Shown here one piece after another: positions 53,775-60,679 of a stretch of DNA of 64,000 nt; the stretch's first letter is position 1, and the number at the start of each line of letters is the position of its first letter. A model generated the notes under the pieces. The model saw only the letters and a program-made list of their open reading frames with translations. It made no database searches and was not told the origin of the DNA. The DNA comes from Fusibacter_A sp965140735 (GTDB lineage: Bacteria > Bacillota > Clostridia > Peptostreptococcales > Acidaminobacteraceae), in assembly GCA_965140735.1 (NCBI GenBank), contig OZ223306.1, positions 2,356,001-2,420,000 of the forward strand, given 5' to 3'. The translations under genes were made by a program, and so were the position numbers.

Positions 53775-53776
53775 TT
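53734..53776. repeat. 43-bp direct repeat, copy 2, acting as terminator
   Basis: Identical to 49155-49197, with similarity continuing for about 10 bases after a one-base gap. Here no reading frame leads into it from the left, whereas copy 1 encodes the C terminus of the glycosyltransferase. It overlaps the stop codon of the small membrane protein. Confidence 0.85.
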
Positions 53777-53960
53777 AATTTTTATGCCAAATTTTATAAC
53801 TTGCTATCACCAAGCACACCAAGAAAACTTGATAGATGATTACGCCATAAAAAGTATGAAGCAATCCACTTATAAACCCAATTACTGAAAAAATACAGTA
53901 TATGACCATAAATAAAGCGATATGTTTGGAGGCTTTTGTTTTAAATATTTTATCGAGCAT
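53775..53960 (-). CDS. Small two-helix membrane protein
   Basis: A 61-residue protein with two predicted membrane helices (about 14-33 and 36-56) joined by a very short turn. GGGAG precedes the ATG. It lies 10 bp after the ATP-grasp gene on the same strand and is probably co-transcribed with it and the glycosyltransferase. I do not recognise the family; a membrane partner for polyprenyl-sugar transfer is possible but speculative. Confidence 0.6.
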   Translation of the reverse strand: MLDKIFKTKASKHIALFMVIYCIFSVIGFISGLLHTFYGVIIYQVFLVCLVIASYKIWHKN

Positions 53961-53970
53961 ACTCTATCCT

Positions 53971-55221
53971 CTACTCCCTATAAAATCTTTTCCCTCTAAT
54001 TACAAGATTTTCACCCTGCTCATTTATAATTTCAAGTTTATCATACGCCAATTGAATATTTCTTGATAATGACAATTCATCTTCCCCAGTGATGATCATA
54101 TACCCCGCACGTTGAGACGCATTTTCAATGGGTTTAATGGTATCGCCCACCTTAAAATTATAACCAGCTTGATGAACATAATCGCATGCCAACAGAGACT
54201 CTAAAGGTGTCATATATGCCACTTTTCCTGCATTACAAAAGAAGAGCTGAGTGCTAAACAGTGGTGACTTAACCTTGTATTCATATGCCTTTACTTCACT
54301 TTGATCATAATCTAAATTATGACACCCTTCTATGGCGAGATCCAGCACATCAATCCCAGTAACCAGCGGAATCGTCACATCTTCATATGCGCCGCCAAGT
54401 CTACATGCAATTTCATTGACCATAACCCCATGATCGCCCACAAGATATTGGAAGTAAATTGGTCCTTCATAAATGTTAAAAGCTTCGCAAATACGCTCTG
54501 TAATCTCAACAATCTCTTTTTCATATCGATCTAAGTGAATCGAAGGATACTCATGTGCTATGCAAACGCCAATATGAACCTCTGGCGAAAACGTGACTCT
54601 GTCTGTAACAGTGAATATTTTAACCACACCCTCTGCAACCCAGCCACTTACTGTCAGTTCTTTATTTTTATAATAAGCTTCCACTAAAATTTCATCTTGC
54701 CTAGAATAACTGAGGACTTTCTCAAACTTCTCCCGAATTTCGCTTATGGAATCCAGTTTATAGATACCACGCTGACCTTGAGAATCCAGTGGTTTAACCA
54801 CATAAGGTGGTGTTATATGTTTAAGTTCATTTTCATCAAATGATTTTGAAATAATGGCAAAAGGCACCGTTGGAATACCATAAGCCTTAAATCGATTTTT
54901 CATATGCTTTTTATCAGTAACCCATAGAGCAGTCTCTGAACTGATAAAAGTTGGAAGATTAAGCTTTTCACAGACTTGTGTCACCACATAAACCGGTTGA
55001 TCTGTTCCAACTGTTAAAATACCTTGAACCTTTTGCTCTATAGCACACGCTAAGATTTCAGAAGTTTTAAATGCATCTGCAAGCACTGCAATATCTGCAA
55101 GTGTCTTGCCTTTTGAGGTTTTCAAGTAATCTGCAACTACCGTTTCATAACCCATGTCCTTCATTTTGAGGATACCGTTGATTTGACAGCTCCCCGCACC
55201 AACCATTAACAATCGTTTCAT
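53971..55221 (-). CDS. ATP-grasp enzyme (carboxylate-amine ligase type)
   Basis: A 416-residue ligase with an N-terminal PreATP-grasp Rossmann-like part (RLLMVGAGSCQINGILKMK), then the ATP-grasp fold (PYVVKPLDSQGQRGIYKL; EILVEAYYKNKELTVSGW; metal-binding VNEIACRLGGAYEDVTIP). It resembles carbamoyl-phosphate synthase-like and biotin-carboxylase-like ligases acting on an acid and an amine. The start at 55221 follows GGAAAGG; the longer frame lies inside the upstream gene. The substrate is unknown. Context with glycosyltransferases suggests modification of a surface molecule. Confidence 0.8.
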   Translation of the reverse strand: MKRLLMVGAGSCQINGILKMKDMGYETVVADYLKTSKGKTLADIAVLADAFKTSEILACAIEQKVQGILTVGTDQPVYVVTQVCEKLNLPTFISSETALWVTDKKHMKNRFKAYGIPTVPFAIISKSFDENELKHITPPYVVKPLDSQGQRGIYKLDSISEIREKFEKVLSYSRQDEILVEAYYKNKELTVSGWVAEGVVKIFTVTDRVTFSPEVHIGVCIAHEYPSIHLDRYEKEIVEITERICEAFNIYEGPIYFQYLVGDHGVMVNEIACRLGGAYEDVTIPLVTGIDVLDLAIEGCHNLDYDQSEVKAYEYKVKSPLFSTQLFFCNAGKVAYMTPLESLLACDYVHQAGYNFKVGDTIKPIENASQRAGYMIITGEDELSLSRNIQLAYDKLEIINEQGENLVIRGKRFYRE

Positions 55222-55927
55222 GATGTACCTTTCCTTGATTAATTTTATCGAATAAATGTGGTATCCCATAGTAAAACAGCAAGTTAAAACCGAGTTTTAA
55301 CAACTTACTAAAGGTATAACCCGATTTCCCCTGTAGGCGCATATGCCTTGTAACTGCTACGTTTCCAATCTTTTCAGCATAAGGCAAAAGCTCTGCGCTG
55401 ATATACACAAACCTCTTGTTCTTATTCAATATACGCTGATAAAGTGATTTTTTAATCACCCTAAAACTACTGACATTCATCCCTCTAAGATTCTTAAACC
55501 GCCATTTAAAAAAACGCCCTATAATGCCTGAGCCCTTTTTCCGATATGAGGGGTCATTGTAGGCCTTATAAATACCAAAAACGAGATCATAACTTTGTGT
55601 GAGCAAGGGCATAAATTTAAGCAAGTCTTCAATATCATGTTGTCCATCATCATCAATTGTTATGGCATAGTCTCCTATACTATAATGAAGCCCTTGATAA
55701 ATTGCCATCTGTTGCCCCTTGTTCGAATTCAGTCTGATGCCTTTGATCTCTTTATTTTCTTTCGAAATCTTTTCGATGATCTGCCAACTTTTATCTTGAC
55801 TGCAATCATCCACCAATATGATTTCATACGTCATATCATGATCTAAAAAAAAGCTTGAGAGTTTTCTTACCATGAATTCAATTGTATTTTCGCTGTTGAA
55901 AACAGGAATTACTACTGAAAAATTCAA
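55145..55927 (-). CDS. Family 2 glycosyltransferase (polyprenyl-phosphate sugar type)
   Basis: A GT-A enzyme of about 260 residues: NFSVVIPVFNSENTIE, then ILVDDCSQDKSW, the NSNKGQQMAIYQGL loop and the metal motif ITIDDDGQHDIED. This pattern is that of ArnC/DPM1-like transferases, but the usual C-terminal membrane helices are reduced to one hydrophobic patch. The start is probably TTG 55927, eight bases after GGAGG; the other TTG upstream overlaps the site. Its 3' end overlaps the ATP-grasp gene by 77 bp. Confidence 0.83.
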   Translation of the reverse strand: MNFSVVIPVFNSENTIEFMVRKLSSFFLDHDMTYEIILVDDCSQDKSWQIIEKISKENKEIKGIRLNSNKGQQMAIYQGLHYSIGDYAITIDDDGQHDIEDLLKFMPLLTQSYDLVFGIYKAYNDPSYRKKGSGIIGRFFKWRFKNLRGMNVSSFRVIKKSLYQRILNKNKRFVYISAELLPYAEKIGNVAVTRHMRLQGKSGYTFSKLLKLGFNLLFYYGIPHLFDKINQGKVHHETIVNGWCGELSNQRYPQNEGHGL

Positions 55928-56063
55928 AATAAACGCCTCCAAATAAAATATGTAGTGCTTTTAAAAATATATAATGCTTCTAATTGAAGCCATCCTCAAT
56001 ATCTGTTACACTGAACTTGTCGATAAACACATCCGTATACCCTCTTAAAAAAGGATGGTAAAT

Positions 56064-56282
56064 ATGAATAAACTAGATTGCTTTGGTGATATCTGCCCTA
56101 TACCGCTTCTCAAAATGCAAAATCAAATTGAAAACTTAACCCCAGGAGACTCTTTTCAAATGGTTGTAGATCACAGCTGTGTCATAGAATCCATCAAAGA
56201 AACTTTAAAAAAGAGCACTTTGATCTATGAAATCGATGAAGTGCTCAATGGTGTTTGGGAAATAACCATTACCAAAGTTTAA
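56064..56282 (+). CDS. TusA-family sulfur carrier
   Basis: A 72-residue sulfur relay protein of the TusA/SirA fold. The active cysteine is in DICPIPLLK. A second conserved cysteine pair position (DCFG) and DHSC are shared with the two TusA proteins at 58 kb, but overall identity is low. The start is ATG 56064 behind AAGGATGG; the ATG three codons earlier overlaps that site. It converges with the LysR gene. Confidence 0.88.
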   Translation: MNKLDCFGDICPIPLLKMQNQIENLTPGDSFQMVVDHSCVIESIKETLKKSTLIYEIDEVLNGVWEITITKV

Positions 56283-56307
56283 TCCCCTTTATATTTGTAT
56301 CTAAATT

Positions 56308-57207
56308 TTAGCAGAATTCTTTTGCGCAATGATCTATAAAATAATGATAAATATCCGTAACTGCTTTTTGACGATTACATTTTCGTCTTGTCACCAAGTA
56401 AATATCATAATCCAAATCAAAATTTTTAACTTCTACGACTTTAAATCTCTTTTCATAAAGTTCTTTTTTAACAGACATATAAGGTAAAAAACAAATCCCT
56501 AAATTATTATTGACCGAAGACTTAGCTGCTGGTATCGAGTCTACTTTGAACATAATTGGAATTTGATCCATTTGTAAACCTAGCGGTTTCAATTTATGTT
56601 TTAAGAAAGATGAAATCGTAAGCGCCTCATCATCTAATAAAACCATTTCATGATTTAAAAATTCATTCACATCAATTACGTCAGGAATCCTAGAGCTCGC
56701 ATTTGCCACCAAAACAATACGCTCTTTACCTATCTTATTATATTCCAATCGATCGTCACATGGTTCTTCTGTAACAAAACATAAATCCGTTAATTCATTG
56801 ATCAAGTCGTTAATAGATTCCATGTTAGACTTTGAATGCATTTCAAAGTTATACTTTGGAAATGCCTTTTTAACTTTATAAATCACGCAAGGTAAAGAAT
56901 AATTCACCATGGACAAATAGCCGTTGATCTTAATATTTTCAAAGCTATTTTCCAATTGAATAAGTTCTTCTTTAAGCTTTTCATGAATTCTCAACATTGT
57001 CCCAGAATATTTAAATAATATTCTGCCTGCTTCGGTTGGAAGAACACCTTTGTTGCTTCTTTCTAGCAATTGATATCCCATTTCATCTTCTAATTTTTGA
57101 ATATTCTGGCTCAGTGCCGATTGTGAAATATGACGACTAGCAGCAACTTTAGATATACTTTTTACCTCTACAACGTCTCGAAAATATTCAAGTGCATTTA
57201 AATTCAT
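56308..57207 (-). CDS. LysR-family transcription regulator
   Basis: A 299-residue LTTR. The N-terminal helix-turn-helix is clear (ALEYFRDVVEVKSISKVAA, SQSALSQNIQKLEDEMG), followed by a ligand-binding domain with short strands such as SIPAAKSSVNNNLGICFLP. The start is ATG 57207 after AGAGGTG. It is divergent from the YeeE gene at 57375 across 167 bp, so it likely controls the sulfur operon, perhaps in response to a sulfur compound. The ligand cannot be inferred. Confidence 0.88.
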   Translation of the reverse strand: MNLNALEYFRDVVEVKSISKVAASRHISQSALSQNIQKLEDEMGYQLLERSNKGVLPTEAGRILFKYSGTMLRIHEKLKEELIQLENSFENIKINGYLSMVNYSLPCVIYKVKKAFPKYNFEMHSKSNMESINDLINELTDLCFVTEEPCDDRLEYNKIGKERIVLVANASSRIPDVIDVNEFLNHEMVLLDDEALTISSFLKHKLKPLGLQMDQIPIMFKVDSIPAAKSSVNNNLGICFLPYMSVKKELYEKRFKVVEVKNFDLDYDIYLVTRRKCNRQKAVTDIYHYFIDHCAKEFC

Positions 57208-57374
57208 CTCACACCTCTTCATTTCTATTATGGCCGATTAAGTCACAACTTGGGTATCACTTTTTCTTATACTGATTTAGAATTGCCATTGATGCTTTGA
57301 TTCAATAAAATGGTATCATATAACTGTGAGATTGTTAAGAGTATAGCAAACTTTATTTTTAGGAGTGTGAAAAA

Positions 57375-58061
57375 ATGGCTGAATCAAGACGCGCAGCAAC
57401 ATCACGACGCTCTTCTGCAAATCGAAAACCAAAGAAGAATCAAATTCCATATGGATTTGTAGCAGTGTTTTTATTTATAGCAGTTGCACTTTGGTTAAAT
57501 ACAAAATCAAGTACTTTGTCACTTTTTTGGATCACAGGCATTGCATTTGGCTTCATCCTTCAAAAGGGACGGTTCTGTTTTACTGCTTCAATGCGTGATC
57601 CCTATTTAACAGGAAGTACTTCACTGACACGTGCTGTCATTATTGCACTTGCCTTGACTACCATTAGCTTTACAGCGATTAAATATGGTTATGCAAGTGC
57701 AGGTTTACCAATCCCAGGTATGGGCTACGTCGTACCAATTAGTTTTGCAACACTGATCGGTGCTTTTATGTTCGGCGTGGGCATGGTTATCGCTGGCGGT
57801 TGTGCATCAGGCACTTTAATGCGCGTAGGCGAAGGTTTTTACATGAACCTTTTGGCTCTGGTTTTCTTTATAATCGGTTCTTTACTCGGCGCACATGATT
57901 TTGGTTGGTGGAAAGAACATGTTATTTCAAAGGGAACAGCGATCTTTTTACCGGATGTATTCGGTTGGATGGGTGCAGTATTATTACAATTAGGTGTCTT
58001 ATTGGCACTTTATATTCTCGCAGAAGAATACGAGAAAAAAAGAGGCGCTTCATCACATTAG
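57375..58061 (+). CDS. YeeE/YedE-family transporter, N-terminal-half type
   Basis: A 228-residue membrane protein with about 6 helices after a basic start. It carries the first conserved motifs of the thiosulfate/selenium transporter family YeeE/YedE: GFILQKGRFCFTASMRD and GGCASGTLMRVGEG. In full-length YeeE (thiosulfate uptake, with TusA-like YeeD) these motifs are followed in the same chain by a second half; here that half is a separate gene at 58660. Both conserved cysteines are kept. Head of the operon; AGGAG precedes the ATG. Confidence 0.85.
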   Translation: MAESRRAATSRRSSANRKPKKNQIPYGFVAVFLFIAVALWLNTKSSTLSLFWITGIAFGFILQKGRFCFTASMRDPYLTGSTSLTRAVIIALALTTISFTAIKYGYASAGLPIPGMGYVVPISFATLIGAFMFGVGMVIAGGCASGTLMRVGEGFYMNLLALVFFIIGSLLGAHDFGWWKEHVISKGTAIFLPDVFGWMGAVLLQLGVLLALYILAEEYEKKRGASSH

Positions 58062-58171
58062 TAATTCTGATCTTATAAAGAGATACACAAGCTAATGGAT
58101 GCGTTAAAAATTAAACTTACTAGAAGTTAAACACTTATTAGTTTCATTATTAAATTTCAGGGAGGATTCAA

Positions 58172-58399
58172 ATGAAAGAAGTTGTATTAGATTGTTTTGG
58201 CGAAGCTTGTCCAGTGCCTTTAGTAAAGGCTCAAAATAAACTTAAAGAAATGGAAATTGGCGATGTCCTTATCGTCCAAATCGACCATAGTTGTGCCATG
58301 AAAAACGTCCCAGAATGGGCTAGAAAAGAAGGTCACAACGTAGAAGTTGAAGAAGTAGAAGATGGCGAATGGGAAGTTATTATCGAAAAAAACAAATAG
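58172..58399 (+). CDS. TusA-family sulfur carrier, tandem copy 1
   Basis: A 75-residue TusA-like protein with the active cysteine in EACPVPLVK and additional cysteines at DCFG and DHSCAMK. It is 68 of 75 residues identical to the next gene, and the genes share a roughly 60-base near-identical central stretch. GGGAGG precedes the ATG. It lies between the two YeeE halves, so it is the likely cytoplasmic acceptor of sulfur passing through the channel. Confidence 0.92.
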   Translation: MKEVVLDCFGEACPVPLVKAQNKLKEMEIGDVLIVQIDHSCAMKNVPEWARKEGHNVEVEEVEDGEWEVIIEKNK

Positions 58400-58409
58400 G
58401 GAGGTTCTC

Positions 58410-58637
58410 ATGAACGAAGTTGTATTAGATTGTCTAGGTGAAGCTTGTCCAGTACCTTTGGTAAAAGCTCAAAATAAACTTAAAGAAATGAAAATTGGCG
58501 ATGTCCTTATCGTCCAAATCGACCATAGTTGTGCCATGAAAAATCTACCAGAATGGGCTAGAAAAGATGGTTATAACGTAGAAGTTGAAGAAGTGGATGA
58601 TGGCGAATGGGAAGTCATCATTGAAAAAAATAAATAA
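58410..58637 (+). CDS. TusA-family sulfur carrier, tandem copy 2
   Basis: A 75-residue near-copy of the previous gene (differences such as F9L, E28K and H55Y). All three cysteines are kept. The start is ATG 58410 behind GGGAGG; a frame open further upstream lies inside copy 1. It is separated by 10 bp from copy 1 and 22 bp from the second YeeE half. It appears to be a recent tandem duplication kept in step, perhaps by gene conversion. Confidence 0.92.
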   Translation: MNEVVLDCLGEACPVPLVKAQNKLKEMKIGDVLIVQIDHSCAMKNLPEWARKDGYNVEVEEVDDGEWEVIIEKNK

Positions 58638-58659
58638 CACCAACTTGGAGGTGTCAAAA

Positions 58660-59220
58660 TTGGAGAAGAAAGAAAAAAAGTTCTTTGATCAATTAAAGAC
58701 CAACGAATATTATATCAAATGGCTTAAGAATCCAATCACCTATGTAACGGCAGCCGTTCTATTATCGCTTTTTCAAACAATTACACTTGCTGTTACAAAG
58801 GACCCATGGGGTGTTAGTGGCGTACTTGCTTACTGGGGTGCTTGGGTATTTGAAGCTTTTGGTGGTTCAGTTGACAAGTGGTATTACTTTGCGAGTTCTG
58901 GTGCGCAAAATGTTCTCAACAATGGTTTTATCAACCACGCAGGGACATGGCGTAATCTCGGGATCATCGTAGGTGCACTCACTGCAACACTATTAGCTTC
59001 TGGCTTCAAAATCAAGAAAATTAAATCTAAAAAACAAATTGTCGCTGCCTCACTGGGTGGACTTCTGATGGGCTATGGTGCAAGACTAGCATTTGGGTGT
59101 AATATCGGCGCACTTTACAGTGGTATTGCCTCGTTGTCACTTTCTGGTTGGGTCTTTGCCATTGGTATGTTCTTTGGTGCAATTGTCGGCAGTAAGCTTT
59201 TGGTTAAATTCTTTATGTAA
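58660..59220 (+). CDS. YeeE/YedE-family transporter, C-terminal-half type
   Basis: A 186-residue membrane protein with about 4-5 helices. It has the other YeeE/YedE motif, GARLAFGCNIGALYSGIASLSLSGW, with its cysteine. Together with the protein at 57375 it would rebuild a full family member. The start is an unusual TTG at 58660, set by GGAGG eight bases upstream; the longer frame upstream overlaps tusA in another frame. A hydrophilic, lysine-rich start suggests the N terminus is inside the cell. Confidence 0.82.
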   Translation: MEKKEKKFFDQLKTNEYYIKWLKNPITYVTAAVLLSLFQTITLAVTKDPWGVSGVLAYWGAWVFEAFGGSVDKWYYFASSGAQNVLNNGFINHAGTWRNLGIIVGALTATLLASGFKIKKIKSKKQIVAASLGGLLMGYGARLAFGCNIGALYSGIASLSLSGWVFAIGMFFGAIVGSKLLVKFFM

Positions 59221-59298
59221 TCAAATTTTATGCAAGCAAATTAATTTACGTTATCCACATTTACTTTATCTACTTTTGAATAAGAAAGGATTTATATA

Positions 59299-60522
59299 AT
59301 GGCTAGAGAAAAAAAAGTTGAACACTACGATGTGATTGTCATCGGTGGTGGTCCAGCTGGTTTAAGTGCGTCCATTTATGCAGGGAGAGCACGTCTTAAT
59401 ACACTCCTTATCGAAAAAGCACTCATCGGTGGGCTTGCAACTTATACCAACGAAATTTCAAATTATCCTGGATTTCCAAATGATCCCAAAGGTGAAGAGA
59501 TCACTAATCTAATGAAAGAACAAGCAAAAAATCTCGGTGTCAATTTTAAACTCACTGCAGTCTCAAGCGTTGACCTTGAAGGTGAAGAAAAGATCGTCGA
59601 AACTTTTAGAAATAAATACATTGCGAAAACAGTGATCATTGCAACAGGTGGCCGTCCACGTACAACTGGCGCAGAAAACGAAGAAAACTATCTCTTTGAT
59701 AAAGGCATTTCATTCTGCGCAACTTGTGATGCTGCTGCAAACACAGACAAGCACGTCGTAGTCATCGGATCTGGTGATGCCGCTATCGAAGAAGGCATGT
59801 TCCTCACTAAGTTTGCAAGCAAAGTCACTGTATCGGTTATGCATGACGAAGGCATCATGGACTGTAATGAAATCGCACGTCAAGCAGCACTTGCAAATCC
59901 TAAAATGGAATTCATATGGAACACTGTGGCTAAACGTTTTGAGGGCGAAGGTCACTTGGATACTGTTGTCCTTAAAAACGTTAAAACAGGTGAAGAGATT
60001 CCTGTCAATTGTGATAATTGCTTTGAGTTCATTGGTTACTTGCCTAACTCAGAACTTTTTGAAGGCGTGATCAATATGACACCTCAAAAATATATCCCTG
60101 TTACAGAAAAGAAGGAAACCAACATTGAAGGTGTTTTCGCCATCGGTGATGTCACTGACAAATGGTTAAAACAAGTGGCAACTGCAGTTGGGGATGGTGC
60201 CATAGCAGGAACTGCTGCAGAACGCTATATTGCAGAAAAAGAAGTCTTTGACACTTGCATCATGCAAAAGGAAAAACAAGGTCTCATCTACGTGTATAAT
60301 GCCATTGATGCTCCTTCAAGAGAATTCCTAACACATATTGAAGCCATTGAAAACGACAATAAAGGTCAGTTAATCGTCAATCGTATTGACACATACAAAT
60401 CAAATGGTTTAGCGCTTAAATTAGGCGTTGAAAAAGTACCTGCAATCGTCATTACTAAAGAAGGTAAAATTGTTGATAAACTCTACAATCTTGATAAAGA
60501 TCAAGTTATCAACGCTTTGTAA
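59299..60522 (+). CDS. Thioredoxin-reductase-like flavoprotein with thioredoxin-fold tail
   Basis: A 407-residue FAD enzyme. FAD motif GGGPAG at 16-21; redox pair CATC at 140-143; second dinucleotide motif GSGDAA near 157. The usual NADPH-selecting HRR...R motif is absent: the same place reads VSVMHDEGIMDCNE, so the electron donor may be NADH, ferredoxin or another flavin. Residues from about 300 form an added thioredoxin-like domain (QKEKQGLIYVYNAIDAPS to KVPAIVITKEGKIVDKL) that has lost the CxxC. Last gene of the sulfur operon; it could reduce persulfides delivered by TusA. Confidence 0.85.
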   Translation: MAREKKVEHYDVIVIGGGPAGLSASIYAGRARLNTLLIEKALIGGLATYTNEISNYPGFPNDPKGEEITNLMKEQAKNLGVNFKLTAVSSVDLEGEEKIVETFRNKYIAKTVIIATGGRPRTTGAENEENYLFDKGISFCATCDAAANTDKHVVVIGSGDAAIEEGMFLTKFASKVTVSVMHDEGIMDCNEIARQAALANPKMEFIWNTVAKRFEGEGHLDTVVLKNVKTGEEIPVNCDNCFEFIGYLPNSELFEGVINMTPQKYIPVTEKKETNIEGVFAIGDVTDKWLKQVATAVGDGAIAGTAAERYIAEKEVFDTCIMQKEKQGLIYVYNAIDAPSREFLTHIEAIENDNKGQLIVNRIDTYKSNGLALKLGVEKVPAIVITKEGKIVDKLYNLDKDQVINAL

Positions 60523-60540
60523 ACCTATATTCTAAGAAGG

Positions 60541-60575
60541 AGCCCCTGAATCTGTAAAGATATAGGGGCTTTTTC
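60541..60575 (+). terminator. Terminator of the sulfur operon
   Basis: AGCCCCT pairs with AGGGGCT over a 16-base loop, followed by TTTTTCTT. It lies 18 bp after the TrxR-like gene. Confidence 0.8.
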
Positions 60576-60679
60576 TTAATGCCATTTAACGGCTTTTAGC
60601 TCAAATTTATTTTACATAATAGCAACAATAGTCTGCCTTAACGATTGCATCCATAAGATACTCCCCGACAAACTCTACT

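Noticed and set aside
58362..58409. Longer N terminus of the second tandem tusA
   Set aside because: It would lie in another frame of the first tusA; GGGAGG and homology place the start at 58410.
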